Source: CAVPUA01 sp963828015 (GTDB lineage Bacteria; Actinomycetota; Actinomycetes; Mycobacteriales; Jatrophihabitantaceae). Taken from it: 64,000 bases of DNA. Shown here piece after piece: positions 52,759-61,535 of this stretch (positions within the stretch are counted from its first letter, which is position 1; every line of letters starts with the position of its first letter). Made by a program: the position numbers and the translations under genes. Under the pieces are notes generated by a model that was given only the letters and a program-made list of their open reading frames with translations, was not told the origin of the DNA and did not search any database. The stretch is from assembly GCA_963828015.1 (NCBI GenBank), contig CAWHCD010000006.1:248001-312000 (forward strand), in the 5' to 3' direction.

Positions 52759-53453
52759 CCGAGCTCCTCGAGGCCGGGCCGACCCAGCGCCGCCGACCGC
52801 GTCTGACCGTGGTGGTCGGGGCCGTGGTCGCGGTCGTCGTACTGATCGTATGGCTGGTTGCCTTCAGCCCGGTGCTGGCCGCACGGCACGTCAAGGTCAG
52901 CGGCGATCTCTCGAGCGTGAGCGCGGAGCAGATCCGCGCTGCGGCGCAGGTGCCGCACACCCCGCTGATCCGGCTCGATGCCGCGGCGATCAGCAAGCGG
53001 CTCGAGGCGCTGCCCGGCGTGGCCTCGGTGCACGTAAGCGCCTCCTATCCCTCGACGGTCTCGATTGTCGTGAACTCGCGGCTCGCAGTCGGCTACCTGA
53101 GCCTGCCCAGTGGCGTTGCCCTCGTCGACAAGACCGGCAAGCAGTTCTCGACCCGCGCGGTGGCCCCGGCGCAGTTGCCGCACTTCGAGCTGGCCCCGGG
53201 CGCCGATCCCCAGCCGAGCACGGAGGCCGCGGCGCTCGTCGCGGGCGCGTTGCCGAAGTCGATCCTGGGTCAGCTGCTCACGATCAGCGCCGGCTCGCCC
53301 ACTGCGGTGGAGCTGGTGCTGCGCGACGGGCGCATCGTGCGCTGGGGGGCACCGGACCGCAACGCCGAAAAGGTGCAGCTGCTGACGGTGCTGTTGGCCC
53401 GGCCGGGAAACACCTTCGACTTGAGTGATCCGAACTCCGTCGTCGTGAGCTGA
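52755..53453 (+). CDS. ftsQ: Cell division protein FtsQ (POTRA domain)
   Basis: The protein has 232 aa: short basic cytoplasmic tail, one helix (about 16-38), POTRA domain (VLAARHVKVSGDLSSVSAEQI ... LPGVASVHVSASYPSTVSI) and a beta domain. The GTG at 52755 overlaps the murC stop; the longer ORF start is rejected. It links FtsL/FtsB-type proteins to FtsW/PbpB. Confidence 0.9.
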   Translation: MTELLEAGPTQRRRPRLTVVVGAVVAVVVLIVWLVAFSPVLAARHVKVSGDLSSVSAEQIRAAAQVPHTPLIRLDAAAISKRLEALPGVASVHVSASYPSTVSIVVNSRLAVGYLSLPSGVALVDKTGKQFSTRAVAPAQLPHFELAPGADPQPSTEAAALVAGALPKSILGQLLTISAGSPTAVELVLRDGRIVRWGAPDRNAEKVQLLTVLLARPGNTFDLSDPNSVVVS

Positions 53454-53707
53454 CCGACCGACACAGCAAGTCCCCCAAAATAGTCATCGCTGAGTCGCGG
53501 TGGTGGAATCGCGGCAACGGCGGGACAATCATCAGTACGGAGCACTTTTTTCGGGCCTGCACTTTTCCCGCGTGTCGCGCGGCGCGCCTGGGGCCAATAC
53601 CAGTTGTCCACCTTTACCTTCGTTGCTACCACCCTAGGTTGACATAACGTTAACGGTCTACTGCAGGGTGAGAGTTACCAAAAGCACCGGCGAAACGGGA
53701 GTCCCTC
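53454..53707 (+). promoter_or_regulatory. Promoter region of ftsZ
   Basis: This 254-bp gap has no gene. It contains TTGACA (53639-53644), TAGGTT (53635-53640), TTGTCC (53614-53619) and TCTACT (53657-53662) as possible promoter elements, none at ideal spacing to each other, which suggests several weak promoters as in other ftsZ leaders. A TTTTTT run near 53546 has no good stem before it. GGGAG lies 7 nt before the ATG. Confidence 0.5.
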
Positions 53708-54829
53708 ATGAGTGCACCGCACAACTACCTCGCGGTCATCAAGGTCGTCGGCGTCGGCGGCGGCGGCGTCAACGCCGTGAACCGCATGATCGAACACGGC
53801 CTCAAGGGGGTCGAGTTCATCGCGGTCAACACCGACGCCCAGGCCCTGCTGATGAGCGACGCCGACGTCAAGCTCGACGTGGGCCGCGAACTGACCCGCG
53901 GGCTCGGTGCCGGTGCGCAACCCGAGGTCGGCCGCAAGGCCGCCGAGGATCACAAGGACGAGATCGAAGAGGTGCTCAAGGGCGCCGACATGGTGTTCGT
54001 CACCGCGGGCGAGGGCGGCGGCACCGGAACCGGTGGGGCGCCGGTCATCGCCAGCATCGCTCGCAAGCTCGGGGCGCTGACGATCGGTGTCGTGACCCGA
54101 CCGTTCGGCTTCGAGGGCAAGAAGCGGGCGACGCAGGCCGAACTGGGCATCGAGCAACTGCGCAGCGAGTGCGACACGCTGATCGTCATTCCCAACGACC
54201 GGTTGCTGCAGATCTCCGAGCGCAACGTCTCGGTCATGGACGCGTTCCGCAGCGCCGATCAAGTGCTGCTCTCCGGTGTGCAGGGCATCACCGACCTGAT
54301 CACCACCCCCGGCTTGATCAACCTGGACTTCGCCGACGTCAAGAGCGTGATGAGCGGGGCGGGCTCGGCCCTGATGGGCATCGGTTCGGCGCGGGGCGAG
54401 AATCGCGCGCGTGCCGCGGCCGAGATCGCCATTGCCAGCCCGCTGCTCGAGGCCAGCATGGACGGAGCCCACGGGGTCCTCCTGTCGATCTACGGCGGCT
54501 CGGACCTGGGCCTGTTCGAGATCAACGACGCCGCCACTCTGGTGGCCGAGGCCGCGCACCCCGACGCCAACATCATCTTCGGCGCGGTCATCGACGACAC
54601 GCTGGGCGACGAGGTCCGGGTAACGGTCATCGCGGCCGGATTCGACAGTGGCCAGCTGCCCTACAAGAAGGTCGAGTTCAAGCGGGAAGCAGGGACAGGG
54701 ACCTCGACGTCGCCGGCGGTCGCCGCGCCGGCGGAGACCGACGGTTCGTGGGCGCTGCCCGCCTCGGCCGTCACGCGGACGGCGGTCGATGTCGATGAGG
54801 ATCTTGATATCCCCGACTTCCTCAAGTAG
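53708..54829 (+). CDS. ftsZ: Cell division GTPase FtsZ
   Basis: The protein has 373 aa. The tubulin signature is GGGTGTGGAPV (within TAGEGGGTGTGG), with KVVGVGGGGVNAVNRM, NTDAQAL and the T7 loop NLDFADVKSVM. A short linker leads to the C-terminal DLDIPDFLK peptide that binds SepF and other partners. It is separated from ftsQ by its own promoter region. Confidence 0.97.
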   Translation: MSAPHNYLAVIKVVGVGGGGVNAVNRMIEHGLKGVEFIAVNTDAQALLMSDADVKLDVGRELTRGLGAGAQPEVGRKAAEDHKDEIEEVLKGADMVFVTAGEGGGTGTGGAPVIASIARKLGALTIGVVTRPFGFEGKKRATQAELGIEQLRSECDTLIVIPNDRLLQISERNVSVMDAFRSADQVLLSGVQGITDLITTPGLINLDFADVKSVMSGAGSALMGIGSARGENRARAAAEIAIASPLLEASMDGAHGVLLSIYGGSDLGLFEINDAATLVAEAAHPDANIIFGAVIDDTLGDEVRVTVIAAGFDSGQLPYKKVEFKREAGTGTSTSPAVAAPAETDGSWALPASAVTRTAVDVDEDLDIPDFLK

Positions 54830-54841
54830 GACCGTCGCGCC

Positions 54842-55552
54842 GTGAGCGCTCCACCGGAGATCCATCGTCGGGAGGACCTGCTCGCCGCGCTGGCCAGACT
54901 GCGTACGCGCATCGTCGACGCGGCGCTGCGCGTCGGGCGCGATCCGCGCTCGATCACGCTGATCGCCGTCACGAAGACATACCCGGCCAGTGACGTGCGT
55001 GCGCTGTTGGAACTCGGCGTGCTCGACATCGGCGAGAGCCGTGATCAAGAGGCACGGCACAAGGCCGCCGACATCGTCGGTCCGCGCTGGCACTTCATCG
55101 GACGGGTGCAGACCAACAAGGCCCGCTCGATCGCCGGCTATGCGCACGCGGTGCACTCCGTCGACCGCCCCGAATCGGCTCTGGCGCTGGCCGAGGCCGT
55201 CCAACGCTCCGGGCGGGCGCCGTTGTCGGTGTTCGCCCAGCTCAGCGTCGATGCCGACCCCCGTCGGGGTGGGGTCGCGATCTCGGCGCTGCCCGGGCTG
55301 GCCGACCTGATCGCCGCCCAGCCCGGATTGGAACTGACCGGGGTCATGGCCGTGGCACCGATCGGCCTGGCGGCCGAGGCGGCCTTCGACATCGTGGCCC
55401 GTGCCTCGGACCGAGTGCGTCGCGACCACCCGGGCGCCGACGCCATCTCCGCCGGCATGAGCAACGACTTCGAAGCGGCAATCACAGCCGGTTCTACACA
55501 TCTGCGTGTCGGCACGGCGTTGCTCGGCCGTAGAACGCCAGATTTCGGCTAG
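54842..55552 (+). CDS. YggS-family PLP homeostasis protein
   Basis: The protein has 236 aa, alanine-racemase-like barrel. PLP lysine in LIAVTKTYPASDV; GESRDQEARHKA, WHFIGRVQTNKAR, ISAGMSNDFEAAI and HLRVGTALLGRR. It maintains free PLP levels. It follows ftsZ by 12 nt: pgeF/yfiH, usually between them, is missing. Confidence 0.92.
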   Translation: MSAPPEIHRREDLLAALARLRTRIVDAALRVGRDPRSITLIAVTKTYPASDVRALLELGVLDIGESRDQEARHKAADIVGPRWHFIGRVQTNKARSIAGYAHAVHSVDRPESALALAEAVQRSGRAPLSVFAQLSVDADPRRGGVAISALPGLADLIAAQPGLELTGVMAVAPIGLAAEAAFDIVARASDRVRRDHPGADAISAGMSNDFEAAITAGSTHLRVGTALLGRRTPDFG

Positions 55553-55610
55553 CGTCGCGCTAGCGGTAGCAGAGCCAGTGTTGAGCTGGCGCGTACAGGA
55601 GGACGGCGAC

Positions 55611-56108
55611 ATGCCCGGAGCGATGAAGAAGATGGGGGTCTACCTCGGCCTGGTCGAGGACGAAGACCCCTTCGTCGACGGTGCGGACTCCTATGAGCGG
55701 GCCCCGGCCCGCCCCGAGTACGCACCCGAGCAGCGCTCGAGTCGGCCGGTCGAGCACTCGGCCCCGGCGCGGGACTGGAACGCCCAGGACGACTACCAGG
55801 GTCAGGGTGAGTACGCCGAGGAATACCCGACATATCGCATCACTACACTGCACCCGCGGACCTACAACGAGGCCCGCACGATCGGTGAGCACTTCCGGTC
55901 CAGCACCCCGGTGATCATGAATCTCTCGGAGATGGATGACGCCGATGCCAAGCGTCTCGTCGACTTTGCCGCTGGGCTGACTTTCGGGCTGCACGGCCGC
56001 ATCGAGCGGGTCACCGCCAAGGTCTTCCTCCTCTCACCGCACAACGTGACGGTGACCGCCCAGGACAAGGCCCGGATCGTCGAGGGCGGATTCTTCAACC
56101 AGTCCTGA
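55611..56108 (+). CDS. sepF: Cell division protein SepF
   Basis: The protein has 165 aa. N-terminal membrane-binding helix MPGAMKKMGVYLGLVEDED, a disordered acidic/Pro linker, then the SepF core (ITTLHPRTYNEARTIGEHFR, VIMNLSEMDDADAKRLVDFAAGL, FLLSPHNVTVT). It anchors FtsZ to the membrane. A near-perfect AGGAGGA site precedes the ATG; the longer ORF is rejected. Confidence 0.94.
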   Translation: MPGAMKKMGVYLGLVEDEDPFVDGADSYERAPARPEYAPEQRSSRPVEHSAPARDWNAQDDYQGQGEYAEEYPTYRITTLHPRTYNEARTIGEHFRSSTPVIMNLSEMDDADAKRLVDFAAGLTFGLHGRIERVTAKVFLLSPHNVTVTAQDKARIVEGGFFNQS

Positions 56109-56215
56109 CGTGATGACATCGATGCGCGATTCCGGGGCGGCGCGGCAGCCTGGCACCATGGAGGCCAGTCCGTCGCCGGTCAGTCGGTGCTCAGCAGAGG
56201 GAAAGGGGGTCGGTC

Positions 56216-56512
56216 GTGGCTACGTTCTGGAATGCGCTCGGCCTGGTCCTCTGGTGCTACTACGTCCTGGTGATCGCCCGGCTGGTCGTCGAGATCACCC
56301 GTCAGTTCGCGCGGGCGTGGCGGCCGGCCGGCCTGGCCGCCGTCGGAGTCGAACTCGTCTACGTCAGTACCGATCCGCCGCTACGCGCCATCCGCAGGGT
56401 ATGCCCACCGGTGCGTATCGGTACGGTGAGCCTCGACTTGAGCGTGATGATTTTGCTGTTGGCTATCCTGGCGCTGCGTACGGTTACGAACTACCTGGGC
56501 ACGTCCACCTGA
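56216..56512 (+). CDS. YggT-family membrane protein
   Basis: The protein has 98 aa with two membrane helices (about 6-25 and 75-92) around STDPPLRAIRRVCPPVRIGTVSLDLSVM (key part: DPPLRAIRRVCPP), the YggT signature. Strong AAAGGGGG ribosome site before the GTG. Conserved between sepF and wag31 in actinobacteria; role unclear, perhaps in envelope integrity. Confidence 0.92.
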   Translation: MATFWNALGLVLWCYYVLVIARLVVEITRQFARAWRPAGLAAVGVELVYVSTDPPLRAIRRVCPPVRIGTVSLDLSVMILLLAILALRTVTNYLGTST

Positions 56513-56609
56513 ATCGGGCGAATCCAACCATGCTCGATTCTCGACTCAGACCCACGACAGATCCATCCTGGAACGGAACTCCCCGTCCCGCAGACCTAGA
56601 GGTGAACGA

Positions 56610-57587
56610 ATGCCGCTGACCCCCGCCGAAGTTCACAACGTCGCGTTCAAGAAACCGCCGATCGGCAAGCGCGGTTACGACGAAGAAGAGGTCGACGCGT
56701 TCCTCGACATCGTCGAGGTCGAGCTGGCCCGCCTGCTCGAGGAGAACAACGACCTCCGCACCCATGGGGGCGGGGCTCCGGCTCCCGTCGTGCACTCCGC
56801 GGCCGAGTCCGACAGCGGACGCGAGGCCGATCTGCTGGCTCAGCTGCAGCGCGCCCAGGAGGACAACGCCCGGCTGCAGGCGCACGTCAACGAGGTCGAG
56901 AAGGCCGTCGGCCAGGGCGCCGACGCCACGCAGCAGCAGCTCGTCCAGACCCAGCAGGCGCTGGCGTCCAGTGAGCAGGCGCACAGCCAGACCCGCGCCC
57001 AGCTCGACCAGTTGCACGCCCAGCTCGAGCAGGCCCAGCAGGCCGCCGTGCAGGCGCAGGAAGCGGCCCGGGTCGCTCAGCAGCAGGCGGCGCAGAGCCC
57101 GGCCGGTGCTCCGGATCCCAGCGCGCAAGCCGTTCAGATGCTCACCTTGGCCCAGCAGACCGCCGACCAGCACCTGGCCCAGTCCAAGGCCGAGGCCGAC
57201 CGTGCGTTGGCCGAGGCGCAGGCCACCGCCGCCGCCCAGTTGGCCGACGCCCAGCAACGGGCTGATTCGCACTGGAACGAGGCCCAGGTCAAGGCCGCGG
57301 GACACCTCAACGACGCCCAGTCGCGGGCCGAGCAACTCGACCGCGACAGCAACCTGAAGGCCGCACAGCTCGTCTCCGACGCCGAGCAGCGGGCGAACAC
57401 GATCACCGCGCAGTTCGAACAGCGCAAGGCGGCCCTGGAGCGCCGGGTCGAGGAGCTGCGCACGTTCGAGCGGGAGTACCGCACGCGGCTCAAGAGCTAC
57501 CTCGAGTCGCAGCTGCGCGACCTGGACGCCAGTGGGCGGGCCGAGCCCGGCAATGCCGCCGCCGAGGAGTCGCACGGGGCCGAATAG
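56610..57587 (+). CDS. wag31: DivIVA/Wag31 polar growth protein
   Basis: The protein has 325 aa. The N-terminal lipid-binding domain starts MPLTPAEVHNVAFKKPPIGKR then GYDEEEVDAFLDIVEVELARL; the rest is Gln/Ala-rich coiled coil ending ELRTFEREYRTRLKSYLESQLRDLD. It marks cell poles and directs apical wall growth. GAGGTG precedes the ATG. Confidence 0.95.
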   Translation: MPLTPAEVHNVAFKKPPIGKRGYDEEEVDAFLDIVEVELARLLEENNDLRTHGGGAPAPVVHSAAESDSGREADLLAQLQRAQEDNARLQAHVNEVEKAVGQGADATQQQLVQTQQALASSEQAHSQTRAQLDQLHAQLEQAQQAAVQAQEAARVAQQQAAQSPAGAPDPSAQAVQMLTLAQQTADQHLAQSKAEADRALAEAQATAAAQLADAQQRADSHWNEAQVKAAGHLNDAQSRAEQLDRDSNLKAAQLVSDAEQRANTITAQFEQRKAALERRVEELRTFEREYRTRLKSYLESQLRDLDASGRAEPGNAAAEESHGAE

Positions 57588-57603
57588 TCCCGCTGTGCCG
57601 TAG

Positions 57604-57631
57604 GGCGCCGTTCAGCGATTCGAGCGGCGCC
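57604..57631. terminator. Hairpin at the wag31/DUF3052 convergent junction
   Basis: GGCGCCG and CGGCGCC form a perfect 7-bp stem with a 14-nt loop, starting 16 nt after the wag31 stop and covering the last codons of the convergent gene. It may act as a bidirectional terminator. Confidence 0.4.
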
Positions 57632-58007
57632 ACACGAAGCGATGCCCGGACCAGTCCTCATCGATGGCGGCAACCTTGACGTCGACGATCCCCAAGGGCA
57701 GGGCCACCTCGCGGATGAAGTCGCCGGTGATGTCGCTCTGGTGACCGGCGGCTCGTCGCGGCCAGGCCACCCAGAGCGCGCCCACCGGGTGGATCCGGTG
57801 GGCCAGGGCTGGCAGCCGCTCCCGCAGCGAGTCGGCCGTGGTGAAGAAGGCGATCACGACGTCGACCGGGCCGCCCGGTTCGGCCAGGGGCGTTTCCGGC
57901 CGGTCGAGCAACGCCCAGCCGGCCGGCGGGTGGTCCAGCTCGATGCGCATGCCCGGCTTGAGCCCGAGCTTGCGGGCCTGGGGCGTGGGTGAGTAGCCGG
58001 CGCTCAC
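57612..58007 (-). CDS. DUF3052 family protein
   Basis: The protein has 131 aa. SAGYSPTPQARKLGLKPGMRI, VDVVIAFFTTADSLRERLPAL, GALWVAWPRRAAG and VDVKVAAIDEDWSGHRFVWRR match the DUF3052 family, single-domain cytoplasmic proteins of unknown function. GTG start overlaps the ileS stop by 4 bp, so it is co-expressed with ileS. Confidence 0.85.
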   Translation of the reverse strand: MSAGYSPTPQARKLGLKPGMRIELDHPPAGWALLDRPETPLAEPGGPVDVVIAFFTTADSLRERLPALAHRIHPVGALWVAWPRRAAGHQSDITGDFIREVALPLGIVDVKVAAIDEDWSGHRFVWRRSNR

Positions 58008-61000
58008 CGCGCGCGTCGCAGCCAGACGTGCAGTCCCATCTCATCGTCGACCGTCTCGGCGAAGCCGGCCGGTTCGCTCGGCCGGCCTTCGGTCAGTGCG
58101 GTGGCCAGTACCTCGTCACTGAAGGCCTGGGCGTGCTCGCGGATCGCGTCGCCGGCATCGGGGGAGCCACCGACCCGCCACCACAGTTCGATGCGGTCGG
58201 TGACCTCCAGGCCGGCGTTCTTACGGGCGTCCTGCACGAGCCGGATGATGTCGCGCAGCAGCCCGAGTCGCCGTAGCTCGGGCGTGAGCTCCAGATCGAG
58301 CGCCACCGTGTCCGAGCCGGCCGCGGCGACCGCCCAGCCCGAACGCGGCGTCTCGGAGACGATGACCTCATCGGGCCCGATCGCTTCCTCATCGCCATCG
58401 AGGGTGACTGTGGCCGACCCGGCCCGTAGTGCGGCGACGAAGGGGCCGGGGTCCGCGGCGGTGATCGCATTGGCGACGTCCTGCGTCCGCTTCGCGAAGC
58501 GCTTGCCCAGCACTCGGAAGTTGGCCTTGACGCTGAGTTCGATCAGTTCCCCGGTTCCGGCCAGGCTGGCCAGTTCGACCACGTTGAGTTCCTCAGCGAC
58601 CTCGCGGCGCAGCTCCTCGGGCAAGGCGTCCCAGCCCGGCGCGGAGACCAGGGCACGGGCCAGGGGCTGGCGCGTCTTCACTTTCGACTCGGCCCGGGCC
58701 GAGCGGCCGAGTTCGACCAACCGGCGAACCGCGGCGATGTCGGCCAGCAGTGTGGGCGCCGTCGGGTCGGCTTCGACCTCGGGCCAGGCGGCCAGGTGCA
58801 CCGAGTCGACGCCGGTGACCTGGGCGAACAGCGCCCCCCAGACGGTCTCGGTCACGAAGGGCACCAGTGGCGCCATGAGCAGCGTGAGCAGCTCCAGGCA
58901 TTCGTGCAGGGTAGCCAGGGCGGCCGGGTCACCGTCCCAAAAACGCCGGCGGGATCGGCGCACGTACCAGTTCGAGAGGTCGTCGATGAAGGCGGCGATT
59001 GCCCGGCCCGCCTGCGCGGTGTCATAGCTTTCGAGGGCGGTGGTCGTCTCGGCCACGACCTCGTGGGCGCGCGCCAGCGCCCATCGGTCCAGAGCCGGGC
59101 GATCAGCCGGGCGCGGCGCGGGTCGGCCCGGATGCCAGTTGTTCGCGCGGGCGTACAGCGACTGGAACGAGGCCACTGACCAATAGGTCCGCAGTACCTT
59201 CGAGGCGATCTCTTCGAGCACCTTGTGGCCGACGCGGCGCGCCGACCACGGCGAGCCGCCGGCGAGCATGAACCAGCGCACGGCGTCGGCCCCGTGTCGA
59301 TCCATGAGTGGGATCGGCTCCAGGATGTTGCCCAGGTGCTTGCTCATCTTCCGGCCGTCCTCGGCCAGAATGTGCCCTAAACACAGCACATTGCGGTAGC
59401 TGTTCTCTTCGAAGACCAGCGTGCCGACGGCCATCAACGTGTAGAACCATCCGCGTGTCTGGTCGATCGCCTCCGCGATGAAGTCGGCCGGATAGGCCGC
59501 GCGGGCTTGCTCGGCGTTGCGGTGGGGGGCACCGAACTGGGCGAAGGGCATCGAGCCGGAGTCGAACCAGGCATCGATCACCTGCGGCACACGCCGGTAG
59601 GTGCCCTCCTCGCCGTCGACGGTGAACGTGACGTCGTCGACGAAGGGCCGGTGCGGGTCGGCGAGCTGGATCCCCGATAGTTCGGCCAGTTCGGCCAGCG
59701 ACCCGATGCAGATCAGCCGGGATGGGTCGACGTCGTTGCGCCACACCGGCAGCGGCGTGCCCCAGAAGCGATCGCGCGACAGGGCCCAGTCGATGTTGTT
59801 CTGCAGCCAGTCCCCGAAACGACCGTGCTTGATCGTCGAGGGGAACCAGTTGGTGGCCTCGTTCTGGGCCAGCAGCTGGTCCTTGATCGCGGTCGTGCGG
59901 ACGTACCAGGACGGCAACGCGTAGTACATCAACGGGGTGTCGCACCGCCAGCAGTGCGGATAGGCGTGTTCGTAGGCGACATGACGCAACAGCAGCCCGC
60001 GTCCGCGCAGGTCGTTCATAACGGCCGCGTCGGCGTCCTTGAAGAACAGCCCGCCCACCAGCGGCAGGTCGGGCTCGAAGTGCCCGTCCGGCCCGACCGG
60101 GTTGATGATCGGCAGCCCGTAGCGGCGCGCGGTCGCGAAGTCGTCGGCGCCGAAGGCCGGCGACTGCCCGACTAGTCCGGTACCGGAGTCGACGGTGACG
60201 TACTCGGCCAGGGCCACGTAGTGCGCGCCCACGATGCCAGGCACGTCATAGGGCGCCTGGTAGCGGGTGTGCTCGAGTTCCGAACCAACGTAGCTGGCCA
60301 GCACCTGCGCGCCGTCACCTAGAACCGACAGCAGGGGCTGGGCCACGACCAGCACTTCGCCCTCGGCAGTGCGCGCCACCACGTAGGTGACGTCGGGGTG
60401 CACCGCGATCGAGGTGTTCGGGTAGATCGTCCACGGCTGGGTGGTCCAGACGAGGAAGTCGGCGCCCAGCTCGGCCAGCGGGCCGTCGAGCACCGGCATC
60501 CGGAAGTACACCGACGGGTCGGTGATGTCGTGATAGCCCTGCGCGACCTCATGGTCGGACAGGCCGGTGCCGCAGCGCGGGCAGTACGGGGTGACGCGGA
60601 AGTCCTCGACGAGCAGACCCTTGTCGAAGATCTGCTTGAGCGCCCACCAGACGCTTTCGATGTACTCGGGATTCATGGTCCAGTAGGCGTTCTCGTAGTC
60701 GGCCCAATAGCCCATGCGTTCGCTCATCGCCTCGAAGGCGTCGACGTGGCGCTGCACGTTGTCACGGCACTGGGCGTTGAACTCGGCGATGCCGTAGGCC
60801 TCGATGTCGGGTTTGCCGGTGAAGCCCAGCTCCTTCTCCACGGCCAGTTCGACCGGTAGCCCGTGGCAGTCCCAGCCGGCCATGCGGGGGACGTGGTAGC
60901 CGCGCATCGTCCGGTAGCGGGGGAAGACGTCCTTGAACGCCCGCGCCTCGATGTGGTGCGTGCCGGGCATCCCGTTGGCCGTGGGCGGCCCCTCGTAGAA

Positions 61001-61147
61001 CGTCCAGTGCGGACCGTTCTCGGTCTGGGCCAGCGTGCGATCGAAGACCCGCTGGCTGGCCCAGAAGTCGATGACCTGTTCATCCTGCGCGGCGAGGTCG
61101 ACGTGTGGGCTCAGGGCGCGGTAGTGCGGGGCGGGCTGGCTGGTCAA
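58004..61147 (-). CDS. ileS: Isoleucyl-tRNA synthetase, IleRS2 type with GXHH signature
   Basis: The protein is about 1047 aa, class Ia synthetase. The class signature normally reads H-x-G-H; here PPTANGMPGTHHIEAR gives GTHH, the variant of part of the eukaryote-like IleRS2 clade. The KMSKS loop is GRKMSKHLGN. An editing domain lies between, with a PYCPRCGTGLSDHE zinc site. The frame is open to a GTG at 61201, but those codons overlap the T-box pairing element; TTG at 61147, after AGAGAG, is the likelier start. Downstream DUF3052 is coupled. Confidence 0.93.
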   Translation of the reverse strand: MTSQPAPHYRALSPHVDLAAQDEQVIDFWASQRVFDRTLAQTENGPHWTFYEGPPTANGMPGTHHIEARAFKDVFPRYRTMRGYHVPRMAGWDCHGLPVELAVEKELGFTGKPDIEAYGIAEFNAQCRDNVQRHVDAFEAMSERMGYWADYENAYWTMNPEYIESVWWALKQIFDKGLLVEDFRVTPYCPRCGTGLSDHEVAQGYHDITDPSVYFRMPVLDGPLAELGADFLVWTTQPWTIYPNTSIAVHPDVTYVVARTAEGEVLVVAQPLLSVLGDGAQVLASYVGSELEHTRYQAPYDVPGIVGAHYVALAEYVTVDSGTGLVGQSPAFGADDFATARRYGLPIINPVGPDGHFEPDLPLVGGLFFKDADAAVMNDLRGRGLLLRHVAYEHAYPHCWRCDTPLMYYALPSWYVRTTAIKDQLLAQNEATNWFPSTIKHGRFGDWLQNNIDWALSRDRFWGTPLPVWRNDVDPSRLICIGSLAELAELSGIQLADPHRPFVDDVTFTVDGEEGTYRRVPQVIDAWFDSGSMPFAQFGAPHRNAEQARAAYPADFIAEAIDQTRGWFYTLMAVGTLVFEENSYRNVLCLGHILAEDGRKMSKHLGNILEPIPLMDRHGADAVRWFMLAGGSPWSARRVGHKVLEEIASKVLRTYWSVASFQSLYARANNWHPGRPAPRPADRPALDRWALARAHEVVAETTTALESYDTAQAGRAIAAFIDDLSNWYVRRSRRRFWDGDPAALATLHECLELLTLLMAPLVPFVTETVWGALFAQVTGVDSVHLAAWPEVEADPTAPTLLADIAAVRRLVELGRSARAESKVKTRQPLARALVSAPGWDALPEELRREVAEELNVVELASLAGTGELIELSVKANFRVLGKRFAKRTQDVANAITAADPGPFVAALRAGSATVTLDGDEEAIGPDEVIVSETPRSGWAVAAAGSDTVALDLELTPELRRLGLLRDIIRLVQDARKNAGLEVTDRIELWWRVGGSPDAGDAIREHAQAFSDEVLATALTEGRPSEPAGFAETVDDEMGLHVWLRRAR

Positions 61148-61355
61148 CGGGGTGCTCTCTACTCGGGCGGGTACGACCCGAGGGACGATGGCCTGCGCCA
61201 CCGCGGTACCACCCTCGTTGACGACCGCGACCGGTCGCCCACTCTGGTCCTGCGTCCGGTTCTACTAAGCCGCCGTTGTTTGGACCGCGGCTGTTCTTCC
61301 GGTGCTCGGAGGTGATTTCGCCCCACCGGGTGGGACTACTTGTCCTCGTCGTTGC
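61148..61355 (-). promoter_or_regulatory. T-box riboswitch leader of ileS
   Basis: On the minus strand GAGGGTGGTACCGCGG (61216-61201) is the T-box sequence that pairs with the uncharged tRNA acceptor end; CGTCCCTC further on (near 61180) can pair with GAGGG. ATC, an isoleucine codon, at 61316-61314 is the likely specifier. The compact stem I fits the ultra-short, translation-controlling actinobacterial type: CTCGGG/CCCGAG can hide the AGAGAG ribosome site. It binds uncharged tRNA-Ile and should raise ileS expression. Confidence 0.9.
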
Positions 61356-61361
61356 CTGCCC

Positions 61362-61367
61362 ATCCTA
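61362..61367 (-). promoter_or_regulatory. -10 element TAGGAT of the T-box transcript
   Basis: TAGGAT on the minus strand predicts a transcript start near 61355, just 5' of the T-box stem I. Confidence 0.5.
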
Positions 61368-61535
61368 GCCGCCCCCGCGGATGGGTATTAGTCAGCTTTT
61401 GTGCCGCGATGGGGGTACTGGTCGAGCCGCCCGCGGCGTGCCCAGTAGCGAGGGTGGGCCAATGGTGGGTAGTGTGCCGCATTCGTCGGGTGCCGAAAAG
61501 TCGGCCGCACCGCGCGTCTGTCGAGAGGTGGCCAC

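Noticed and set aside
53530..53560. TTTTTT run in the ftsQ-ftsZ gap as an intrinsic terminator
   Set aside because: The bases before it form at most three pairs, so no stable stem supports a terminator.
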